The position numbers were made by a program, and so were the translations under genes. This document shows, one piece after another, positions 1-5,784 of a stretch of DNA of 10,325 nt. Position 1 is the first letter of the stretch; every line of letters begins with the position of its first letter. Source of the DNA: an uncultured Ruminococcus sp. (GTDB lineage: Bacteria > Bacillota_A > Clostridia > RUG12999). Where the stretch lies: assembly GCA_902783995.1 (NCBI GenBank), contig CACZTG010000138.1, forward strand, positions 1-10,325, in the 5' to 3' direction. The notes below the pieces were generated by a model. It did no database searches. It was not told the DNA's origin and saw only the letters and a program-made list of their open reading frames with translations.

Positions 1-434
1 AATTTGCTCCGTCCGACAAGCTTACAAGAGGCGAAGCCGCCGTAATAATCGCCAGGCTTTTAGGTATAAGCCCCGAAAATGAAACCGTTTTCCCTGATAC
101 AACAAATCATTTTGCAAACGGCTATATATCAGCGCTTTATAAAAGAGGACTTGTAAACGGCTTTGATGACGGCACTTTTAAACCCAACCGCCATATATCG
201 AGAGCCGAAACCGCTGTAATGCTTGCCCGCATCACGGAGCCTGCCTTTCATACCTATAATATAAATTATAATGATGTAACTCCGTCGTTATGGTCTTTTG
301 ATGAAATATCCGCTCTCTCCGCGGCAGGAATAATGCAAGGTTATTCGGACGGCACCTTTAAGCCCGCAAGCGCCGTATCAAGAGGTGAAATGGCTGCGCT
401 TGTAAACAGAATAAAAGAAGCGGCCGTAAAATGA
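1..434 (+). CDS. SLH-domain cell-surface protein, C-terminal end (5' truncated by the window)
   Basis: The reading frame is open from base 3, giving 143 visible residues up to the TGA at 432-434. The fragment holds the end of one and two complete S-layer-homology repeats. Visible residues 1-21 end a repeat (TRGEAAVIIARLLG). Residues 30-77 run from FPD through GFDDGTFKP to SRAETAVMLARI. Residues 89-137 run from YNDV through GYSDGTFKP to SRGEMAALVNRI. Three C-terminal SLH repeats are the usual module that holds an exported protein non-covalently to secondary cell-wall polysaccharide, so this is probably the anchor of a larger extracellular protein. The function of that protein lies outside the window and cannot be told. 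The last codons and the stop lie inside the first copy of a 25-bp direct repeat that recurs at 683-707. The gene is convergent with the minus-strand gene ending at 713. Confidence 0.93.
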   Translation, partial: FAPSDKLTRGEAAVIIARLLGISPENETVFPDTTNHFANGYISALYKRGLVNGFDDGTFKPNRHISRAETAVMLARITEPAFHTYNINYNDVTPSLWSFDEISALSAAGIMQGYSDGTFKPASAVSRGEMAALVNRIKEAAVK

Positions 435-441
435 CCGCTTT
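417..441. repeat. 25-bp direct repeat, copy 1 (over the SLH gene stop codon)
   Basis: This 25-bp stretch recurs base for base at 683-707. It contains the last five codons (EAAVK) and the stop of the SLH gene. It also carries a 6-bp inverted repeat, AAGCGG (418-423) and CCGCTT (435-440), around an 11-nt loop, so each copy can form a small hairpin. The two copies bracket the structured non-coding interval between two convergent genes. Identity over 25 bp is far more than chance expects at this distance. Confidence 0.9.
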
Positions 442-532
442 CAGAGTGCTGACAAACTCGGTCTATCGCGAGCGCGTTTATAGTTATTTGAATTTATCAA
501 GCTTCAGGTTTTTTTAAGCTATTCTGTGAGAG

Positions 533-564
533 AGTGGAGCGGTTTCAAAGAAAACCGCTCCACT
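533..564. repeat. Perfect 13-bp inverted repeat (hairpin 1)
   Basis: Bases 533-545 (AGTGGAGCGGTTT) pair perfectly with 552-564, leaving a 6-nt loop (546-551). The downstream sequence in the + direction is GCTCGCTTTCC, without a poly-T run. In the - direction it is CTCTCACAG, also without one. It can form a stable RNA hairpin from either strand but is not a canonical intrinsic terminator. Confidence 0.85.
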
Positions 565-570
565 GCTCGC

Positions 571-629
571 TTTCCGCCCTTTAAACCTCTACCGTACACA
601 CGTACGCCGACGAGATTTAAAGGACGAAA
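571..629. repeat. Branched (compound) inverted repeat, hairpin 2
   Basis: The core arms CCTTTAAA (578-585) and TTTAAAGG (616-623) pair over 8 bp. Pairing extends outward (571-574 with 626-629, and 576 with 625) around one bulge and one mismatch. It extends inward by three pairs (587-589 with 612-614). An inner 5-bp stem, CGTAC (593-597) with GTACG (602-606), caps the structure with a 4-nt loop. The imperfect but layered pairing suggests an RNA-like fold rather than a chance palindrome. Confidence 0.65.
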
Positions 630-654
630 TATACCTTCGTTTCTCAGTCTCTGC

Positions 655-683
655 CCGGCTTGATGACTTTGTCATCAAGCCGG
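655..683. repeat. Perfect 13-bp inverted repeat (hairpin 3)
   Basis: Bases 655-667 (CCGGCTTGATGAC) pair perfectly with 671-683 around a TTT loop. The last base is also the first base of the second direct-repeat copy. In the minus direction it lies about 30 bp beyond the stop of the gene ending at 713, a sensible place for a transcript end. No U-tract follows on either strand. Confidence 0.85.
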
Positions 684-707
684 AAGCGGCCGTAAAATGA
701 CCGCTTT
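683..707. repeat. 25-bp direct repeat, copy 2 (next to the 713 gene stop)
   Basis: This copy is identical to 417-441 and starts 266 bp after it. It again contains AAGCGG (684-689) and CCGCTT (701-706) as a small hairpin. It ends five bases before the stop codon of the minus-strand gene, so each copy lies at the 3' end of one of the two convergent genes. Here it codes for nothing recognisable. Confidence 0.9.
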
Positions 708-712
708 ACCTC

Positions 713-1645
713 TCAAACGCTTAAAACCGATATTTTTTTAATTATAAGCTCACCGCTTGTAACAGCAACGGCGGCATATTTGATTTTATATACATTAAAG
801 CTCGCGATTTTAAAAGTATTTATACTTTCTTGCAGTTCAAATGCTGTTACCGTCCCTTCTTTTGCGGGACTTAACGCTTCTTCGCGGCTTGTGGCGACAG
901 CAATGTTTACCTTGCTGTCCTTATTCGCAACAAGCTCTGTAAATATATGTCCCGTAACACAAGAATTTAATTCCGCAAGCGCGTATCCGCCTTCGCGTAC
1001 AATTATTTCTCCTTCAGAGTTAATATCCTCAATTTTTATTTTCCGGGCTTTGTAATATTCCTCCGTATCCTTCGGAACATCGGTGCCGGTCGTTTCGTCC
1101 GCAAGCAAGCTTTCAAGCATACCGCTTTCCTTAAAAACTCCAGCGAAAATATTCTTTAACGGCTCCAGCTTTTTTATGTATATAAGCTCCGGTTTCACGT
1201 CAGTAAGCTGCGTGGAATCAAACATTTCGTCATCCTCCTGCCATTGCTTTTCCTCTCTTTTAAGCTTCCAGATATCGGCACCGTTTTTCTGACCGTAAAG
1301 AATAACTCCTTTAAAATCGTACCCGCTCGCGAAAACAAGCTCTCCGTCCTTAACCGCTTCGGCGCAAACATAGTTCGGAAGCGTTTCGCCTCCGAGAGCG
1401 TCAATCGCGATAACACTGTTTTCACCGTGAAGCTCAATATCAATTTCAAAAATACTCTCTTTATCCGCGGCTTTGGTATTGCTCCCGACAAGCATACCGT
1501 CCGCAAACACTCTGAACGGACACGGTGAGGCAATACGAAGCGTTATCTCGCCCTGCAAGTCTGTTTTTACTTTAAATCCCGCCATAACGTTTTTTTCGTT
1601 TTCACAGCCTTGCGGCCATATGGGTTTCGCCTTTATAAATTCCAT
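713..1645 (-). CDS. Protein resembling the N-terminal beta domains of GH78 alpha-L-rhamnosidases, no catalytic domain
   Basis: This 310-residue protein has no signal peptide or membrane segment. The start is supported by AAGGGGGAAGG about 8 bases upstream of the ATG. Residues about 23-115 resemble the accessory jelly-roll region at the front of GH78-type enzymes: an alternating beta pattern, then FRVFADGMLVGSN at 44-56 where those enzymes have a 'vNG' strand, then a GENSVIAI strand at 74-81. Residues about 215-310 resemble the second beta-sandwich that precedes their catalytic barrel: ALAELNSCVTGHIFTELVA, then TSREEAL, then FKIASFNVYKIKYAAV. The protein stops where the (alpha/alpha)6 catalytic domain would begin, so hydrolase activity is not expected. 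It may be a truncated gene or a standalone carbohydrate-binding or structural protein. The family assignment is from pattern memory only. It follows thiI by 37 bp, last in the operon, and an unrelated hypothetical protein remains possible. Confidence 0.55.
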   Translation of the reverse strand: MEFIKAKPIWPQGCENEKNVMAGFKVKTDLQGEITLRIASPCPFRVFADGMLVGSNTKAADKESIFEIDIELHGENSVIAIDALGGETLPNYVCAEAVKDGELVFASGYDFKGVILYGQKNGADIWKLKREEKQWQEDDEMFDSTQLTDVKPELIYIKKLEPLKNIFAGVFKESGMLESLLADETTGTDVPKDTEEYYKARKIKIEDINSEGEIIVREGGYALAELNSCVTGHIFTELVANKDSKVNIAVATSREEALSPAKEGTVTAFELQESINTFKIASFNVYKIKYAAVAVTSGELIIKKISVLSV

Positions 1646-1682
1646 TTTAAAGCCTTCCCCCTTCGCAAAAGGTTTAAAAATT

Positions 1683-2852
1683 TTAACTTACATCAATTAC
1701 CTCTGTTCCCTCGACTGCTGCCTTTACAAGACCGTCAAAATCAAGCTTTTTCTCTGCAAGCTCTATGCGTTCTATTCTCGGCTTGGTATCGGGATGCTTC
1801 GGCACAAAAAGCGTACAGCAATCCTCATACGGCAAAACAGAGGTTTCGTAGGTACCTATTTTTCTTGCGTAGTCCATAATTTCTATTTTATCCATACCCG
1901 AAAGCGGGCGTAAAATCAGCATATCCGTAACGGAACTTGTAACAACCATACTCTGAAGTGTCTGGCTTGCGACCTGCCCGAGACTCTCACCCGTTATAAG
2001 CACGGACGCGTCACACTGTTTCGCGATTATTTCGGAAATTTTCGTCATAAAGCGCCGCATAATAATTGTAAGATATTCTTCGGAACAATTATCACGAATG
2101 GCAAGCTGAATATCCGTAAACGGAACAATGTGAAGTCTTATTCTTCCCGAATATTCCGAAACAAGCCTTGCGAGCTCAATAACCTTTTCCTTCGCCCGCT
2201 CAGACGTGTAAGGATAGCTGAAAAAATTGACCGCTTCAAGCTTTAAGCCCCTTCTTGCCATCATCCAGCCCGCAACGGGCGAATCTATCCCTCCGGAAAG
2301 AAGAAGCAGCCCTTTGCCGCCTGTGCCGGACGGCACGCCTCCCGCGCCCTGCACCTTTTCGCAATATATATACGCGTATTCCTCACGAATATCAACATTA
2401 ACCGTAACCTGCGGATTAATGACATCAACTTTAAGATTTTTAAAGCTTTCAAGAAGCACTCCGCCGAGAAGCGCGCATATTTCGGGTGATTTCATCGGAA
2501 ATTTTTTATCCGCCCTCTTTGCTTCAACTTTAAACGTTTCCGCGTTTTCAAGACGCGCCGCCATTTTTTCCTTCGCGACACGGCAAATATCCTCAAAATT
2601 TTTTTCCGCTCTGTACGCAGGTGAAATTGTAGCTACACCGAAAACCTTTTTTGAAGCCTCAAAGGCTCCCTCCATATCGGCGTCTTCTTCTTTCGGAGTA
2701 ACATATATGGTTGACTGCGCCGACCATATTTCAAACCTGCCGTATTTTTTCAGCGCCCATTTTAAATTATTTTTCAGCTTATCCTCAAAGCTTTTCCGGT
2801 TATTTCCCTTTAAAACAAGCTCTCCGCATTTAAGCATTAATAAATCCGCCAT
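1683..2852 (-). CDS. thiI: tRNA 4-thiouridine synthase ThiI (short form, no rhodanese domain)
   Basis: ThiI adenylates U8 of tRNA and inserts sulfur to make 4-thiouridine; in some bacteria it also takes part in making the thiamine thiazole. At 389 residues it has the usual order: an N-terminal ferredoxin-like domain (about 1-60), a THUMP domain (about 60-165), then the PP-loop ATPase domain. The pyrophosphate loop SGGIDSPVAG is at 186-195, ITGESLGQVASQT at 286-298, and the cysteine motif PYEDCCTLFVPKHP at 341-354. There is no C-terminal rhodanese domain, as in the Bacillus subtilis type, which receives persulfide sulfur directly from a dedicated cysteine desulfurase. That partner is encoded immediately upstream, 5 bp away. 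The ribosome binding site GAGG lies 9 bases before the ATG, inside the end of the desulfurase gene. Confidence 0.96.
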   Translation of the reverse strand: MADLLMLKCGELVLKGNNRKSFEDKLKNNLKWALKKYGRFEIWSAQSTIYVTPKEEDADMEGAFEASKKVFGVATISPAYRAEKNFEDICRVAKEKMAARLENAETFKVEAKRADKKFPMKSPEICALLGGVLLESFKNLKVDVINPQVTVNVDIREEYAYIYCEKVQGAGGVPSGTGGKGLLLLSGGIDSPVAGWMMARRGLKLEAVNFFSYPYTSERAKEKVIELARLVSEYSGRIRLHIVPFTDIQLAIRDNCSEEYLTIIMRRFMTKISEIIAKQCDASVLITGESLGQVASQTLQSMVVTSSVTDMLILRPLSGMDKIEIMDYARKIGTYETSVLPYEDCCTLFVPKHPDTKPRIERIELAEKKLDFDGLVKAAVEGTEVIDVS

Positions 2853-2857
2853 AATTA

Positions 2858-4009
2858 CTATCCTCTGTAAAACTTTCTTATTTTCGGTACTTCTTCAAGT
2901 AAAACCTTAACTGTATATTTTGCTTCGTCCATGGTATTATATCCGGAAAAACTAAACCTCAGACTTCCGTCAATTTCACCGTTTTTAAGCCCCATTGCCG
3001 TAAGCACCTTTGAAGGTGACGGGTGATTTGACGAACAAGCCGAGCCTGAACTTACAAAAATACCCCTTGCTTCAAGACTGTGAAGCAGTATTTCGGAGCG
3101 CAGCCCCGTAAACGTTATGTTAAGAATATTTGAAACTGTGCTTTCTCCGTTTGTAAAGCAGCCGTCAAGACAGCTCAAAACGCTGTTCGATATATATTTT
3201 TTTATCTCCGCTGTTTTTTTATTTGTTTCTTCCCTTTCAGCCATAGCTTTTTCGCTTGCCGCGCCAAATGCCGCGATACCCGGTACATTTTCCGTACCGG
3301 AACGAAAATTCTTTTCCTGTCCTCCGCCGAAAATACCCGTTTTTATACTTACTCCGTTTTTTATGTAAAGCGCTCCTATACCTTTCGGCGCGTGAATTTT
3401 ATGTCCGCTTACCGAAGCAAAATCCACCCCGAGCATAGCGGGCGAAACTCCTGTTTTTCCGTAAGACTGCACCATATCCGAATGAGCGAAAGCCCTGGGC
3501 GATGCCTTTTTAACCATATTTACAGCTTCACGCACAGGCATAATACAGCCTGTTTCATTATTTACATGCATCATTGATATCAAAATGATTTTTTCGTCAA
3601 GACAGCGTTTCAGCATCTCTGTATCGGGCTGTCCGTTTTTTAATAAATCTATATATATAAGATTAAAATTATGCTCACTTTTAAGGTTTTCAAGCACCTC
3701 CAAAACAGAAGGGTGTTCCGCCTTTGTTGTAATAACGGTATCTCCCCATTTCAGCCCTTTTTTCACCGCGCCCGAAAGCGCAAGATTGTTACTTTCCGTA
3801 GCGCATGAGGTAAAATAAACTTCTTCGGGCTTAACTCCCCAAAGCGCAGCAACGCTTTCACGTCCCCGACGCATAATTTTTTCCGCTTCAAGCCCCTTAT
3901 TATGCAGTGACGAGGGATTGCCGTATGCTATTCTCATAGCGTTCAAAGCAGCATCGGCAGCTTCTTTGCAAACCATTGTTGTTGCGGCATTATCAAAATA
4001 AATCTCCAA
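2858..4009 (-). CDS. Cysteine desulfurase, NifS/IscS family (likely ThiI partner), TTG start
   Basis: This is a PLP-dependent enzyme that takes sulfur from cysteine as a protein-bound persulfide. It has 383 residues with the family marks in order: YFDNAATT (4-11), EH at 98-99 with the PLP-stacking His, HVNNETG (148-154), SGHK with the PLP lysine at 204, GGGQEKNFRSGTEN (228-241), and the catalytic cysteine loop SSGSACSS with Cys325. The start is TTG at 4007-4009, preceded by AGGAG and CAGGA 5-10 bases away. The first in-frame ATG is residue 12 and would remove the conserved DNAATT segment. The gene sits between an SDR gene (13 bp upstream) and thiI (5 bp downstream), the arrangement of B. subtilis nifZ-thiI, so its main client is probably ThiI. 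A general IscS role in Fe-S assembly cannot be excluded, but no scaffold gene is present here. Confidence 0.95.
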   Translation of the reverse strand: MEIYFDNAATTMVCKEAADAALNAMRIAYGNPSSLHNKGLEAEKIMRRGRESVAALWGVKPEEVYFTSCATESNNLALSGAVKKGLKWGDTVITTKAEHPSVLEVLENLKSEHNFNLIYIDLLKNGQPDTEMLKRCLDEKIILISMMHVNNETGCIMPVREAVNMVKKASPRAFAHSDMVQSYGKTGVSPAMLGVDFASVSGHKIHAPKGIGALYIKNGVSIKTGIFGGGQEKNFRSGTENVPGIAAFGAASEKAMAEREETNKKTAEIKKYISNSVLSCLDGCFTNGESTVSNILNITFTGLRSEILLHSLEARGIFVSSGSACSSNHPSPSKVLTAMGLKNGEIDGSLRFSFSGYNTMDEAKYTVKVLLEEVPKIRKFYRG

Positions 4010-4014
4010 AAAAA

Positions 4015-4025
4015 TCCTGCTCCTA
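4015..4025 (-). promoter_or_regulatory. Ribosome binding site of the desulfurase, overlapping the SDR stop
   Basis: Read on the minus strand, TAGGAGCAGGA contains the TAG stop of the upstream dehydrogenase gene and an AGGAG ribosome binding site, 5-10 bases ahead of the TTG start at 4009. This supports the TTG start and suggests translational coupling of the two genes. Confidence 0.75.
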
Positions 4026-4772
4026 ACTGCGTTTTCTTTTCTGCATATTGTACATTATTTTTACAAGCGGCTTTTCGGGCACAAAATGTCTGAAAAAAAG
4101 CGCCGCTTTTATAAGCCTTCCCGGCACAATTACCATTTTGCCTTTGAACATTTTATTAACAGCGTATTTTGCCACATACTCGCTTGAAAGCCCGTCAATT
4201 CCAAAGCGTACACCCGCAACGCTGTTAAATTCGGTATTCACAGGGCCGGGACAAAGAACCGATATATGCACATTTTTCCCGCTGCGCCGCATTTCCTCGT
4301 TAATTGCCTCCGTAAGCCTCAATACATAGGCTTTTGTGGCATAATAACACGAAAGCAGCGGTCCGGCGAAGAATCCCGCGACCGATGCCACATTCATAAT
4401 ATATCCGCTGTTTCTCGCGGCAAAATCCTTAACAAAAAGCTTTGTCAGAATATGCGCGCCGATTATATTTGTTCTTATCATTTCGAGTTCGCGTTCAAGC
4501 GGAACATCGGTAAATTTCCCAAACGCACCGAAACCGGCGTTGTTTATAAGCACATCTATGTTTCTGTCTTTAAGCTCTCCGTAAAGCTTAAAAATATTTT
4601 CCTTTTTTGATAAATCCGCTTCAAAAACCTCACAGTTTTGAAGCTCCTTTGCAAGCTCCTCAAGTCTTTCACGCCTTCTTGCGACAAGCAAAAGCCTATG
4701 TCCCTGCCCGGACAAATATCTTGCCATATCTCTGCCTATTCCCGAGCTTGCGCCTGTAATAAGTATAAGCAT
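4023..4772 (-). CDS. Short-chain dehydrogenase/reductase (classical SDR)
   Basis: This 249-residue NAD(P)-dependent oxidoreductase has a single Rossmann fold. The dinucleotide motif TGASSGIG is at 6-13, and the basic run ARRRER at 31-36 favours NADPH. NNAG is at 77-80 and Asn103 lies in the helix. The catalytic set is Ser130, Tyr143 and Lys147 (Y-Y-A-T-K), and CPGPVNTEF (174-182) is the usual segment after the active site. The C-terminal tail (about 215-249) is basic and hydrophobic (GRLIKAALFFRHFVPEKP), like the DltE/YqjQ-type cytoplasmic SDRs, and may touch the membrane. The substrate cannot be told. AAGGAG lies 7 bases before the ATG. The gene is 18 bp after the PHP gene, and its stop overlaps the next ribosome binding site, so it is firmly in the operon. 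No link to sulfur transfer or tRNA is evident. Confidence 0.92.
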   Translation of the reverse strand: MLILITGASSGIGRDMARYLSGQGHRLLLVARRRERLEELAKELQNCEVFEADLSKKENIFKLYGELKDRNIDVLINNAGFGAFGKFTDVPLERELEMIRTNIIGAHILTKLFVKDFAARNSGYIMNVASVAGFFAGPLLSCYYATKAYVLRLTEAINEEMRRSGKNVHISVLCPGPVNTEFNSVAGVRFGIDGLSSEYVAKYAVNKMFKGKMVIVPGRLIKAALFFRHFVPEKPLVKIMYNMQKRKRS

Positions 4773-4790
4773 ATAATTTCTCCTTATGCC

Positions 4791-5729
4791 TTACGGCAGC
4801 TGAAAAACACTTTTATCGTAAAACGGCTGTGTCCAAAGCATTGAGCCATATTCGCTTGTTACCTGAATACGAACATATTTTTCTTTTCCGTTCAGCTCAT
4901 AACGCAGCTCCTCACCGAATTTCGTAAGAAGCACTCTCCCCTGCTCACCGAAAACGGTAAACCTGCACCTGTCTCCGAAAGTCGGTACTTCTTCTTTTGC
5001 CGAAAGCGTAATAACATTATCTTTAAAAGCTATATTTTTAATAAGAAGTCCGTTTGAAACATAAAATCTGCCTCTTTTAAGAGCATTGATAATATCTTTT
5101 TTGCTTCTTGACGGAGCGTAAACCACAGTAAAAGCGCGCGACAAATCCTCCCAGCGATGAAAATCGTCTGTTCCTATACCCCACATAAGCTTTCCGTGAG
5201 TAAGAAAATAATCCCAAACATCGGTCGCAAGACCGCTGCCGCCTATACGAAAAGCCTTACCGTTTAAAACCTCAATGCCCGCAATGCCTGTCAGATAATC
5301 TATCTCAAGAGGCAGCCAGCATCTTTTCAGATTATATTTTCCGTCACTTGTCAGGTCATCACCCGTAGGTATTGCCCGGTTGGGATGGCATATAAATGTA
5401 ATGCCGCCGTCACGTATTGCCGAATCAATGACCTTCTGATGACTGCCGAAAATCACATTTTTTGTATTAAGCACAAGCATTTCCTTGCTCTGGCAATATT
5501 CGTACCCGTCAATAAGAGTCATATCAAATTCATCTTCATAAACGGATGCGTCCGTATGCATATCGCAGTTTGTTATTGCAAGTACGCTGTAACCGCATTC
5601 ACGGTATAAACCTATAACTTCTTTTAAATCGTGTCTTCCGGGCGTACCTTTTCCTGTTCCGCAATGTGTATGAAAATTTGCCTTGTACCATGCCATTGTT
5701 TCAATGCCTTCATACGGATTGGTAAACAT
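4791..5729 (-). CDS. PHP-domain metal-dependent phosphoesterase-like protein
   Basis: This 312-residue protein has the polymerase-and-histidinol-phosphatase (PHP) fold of multi-metal phosphoesterases. Motifs in order: NFHTHCG (His20, His22), AITNCDMH (51-58), Glu77 in DGYEY, FICHPN with His115, and GTDDFHR with Asp189 and His191. The C-terminal part (about 200-312) holds the ALKRGRFYVSNG segment and a beta-rich tail common in stand-alone bacterial PHP proteins. The second motif is unusual: most family members have TDH, but here it is T-N-C, so one His metal ligand is replaced by Cys. The chosen start has AAGGGA 9 bases upstream and keeps the N-terminal NPYEG segment, which I recall as common in this subfamily; Met12 is a weaker alternative. 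The substrate is unknown. Histidinol phosphatase is possible but no his gene is nearby. It lies 55 bp after pheT. Confidence 0.88.
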   Translation of the reverse strand: MFTNPYEGIETMAWYKANFHTHCGTGKGTPGRHDLKEVIGLYRECGYSVLAITNCDMHTDASVYEDEFDMTLIDGYEYCQSKEMLVLNTKNVIFGSHQKVIDSAIRDGGITFICHPNRAIPTGDDLTSDGKYNLKRCWLPLEIDYLTGIAGIEVLNGKAFRIGGSGLATDVWDYFLTHGKLMWGIGTDDFHRWEDLSRAFTVVYAPSRSKKDIINALKRGRFYVSNGLLIKNIAFKDNVITLSAKEEVPTFGDRCRFTVFGEQGRVLLTKFGEELRYELNGKEKYVRIQVTSEYGSMLWTQPFYDKSVFQLP

Positions 5730-5762
5730 TACGCATCATCCCTTCCGCAAAAACCAGACAGG

Positions 5763-5780
5763 TTGCCGCCCCGGCGGCAA
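5763..5780 (-). other. GC-rich hairpin between pheT and the PHP gene
   Basis: TTGCCGCC and GGCGGCAA form an almost continuous palindrome just after the pheT stop. On the minus-strand transcript it would be a tight GC-rich stem. The nearest U-run (five, from + positions 5749-5753) comes about 9 bases after the stem, so it is a poor intrinsic terminator. It may be a partial terminator or an RNA-processing or stability element that lowers expression of the five downstream genes relative to pheST. Confidence 0.5.
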
Positions 5781-5784
5781 AAAA

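Larger units (their letters stand above)
435..712. other. Structured intergenic interval between convergent genes
   Basis: No convincing gene is present in these 278 bases on either strand. From left to right the interval holds a run of seven T at 509-515, a 13-bp perfect hairpin (533-564), a branched hairpin (571-629), a second 13-bp perfect hairpin (655-683), and the second copy of the 25-bp repeat (683-707). Because both flanking genes run into it, a bidirectional transcription end is the simplest role. However, none of the strong hairpins is directly followed by a U-tract in either direction. A dispersed palindromic repeat element or a non-coding RNA are alternatives. I see no transposase and no clear terminal inverted repeats. 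Confidence 0.7.

Noticed and set aside
501..520. Intrinsic terminator for the SLH gene at the T-run 509-515
   Set aside because: The only pairing nearby is a 5-bp AGCTT/AAGCT stem that encloses the T-run itself, so no proper stem precedes the T-run.
417..707. CRISPR array or insertion sequence
   Set aside because: There are only two repeat copies, 266 bp apart, with no regular spacers. No transposase frame or matching terminal inverted repeats are visible.
1473..1913. 146-codon open frame on the + strand across the thiI end
   Set aside because: It overlaps two minus-strand genes with good start sites and has no motif of its own.
2227..2910. 227-codon open frame on the + strand opposite thiI
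   Set aside because: It is antisense to a clear ThiI protein, gives a low-complexity Ser/Phe-rich product, and is explained by codon bias of the real gene.
1683..4009. Thiamine biosynthesis locus
   Set aside because: ThiI can serve thiamine synthesis, but no other thi gene and no TPP riboswitch-like leader is visible. The tRNA 4-thiouridine role is the safer call.
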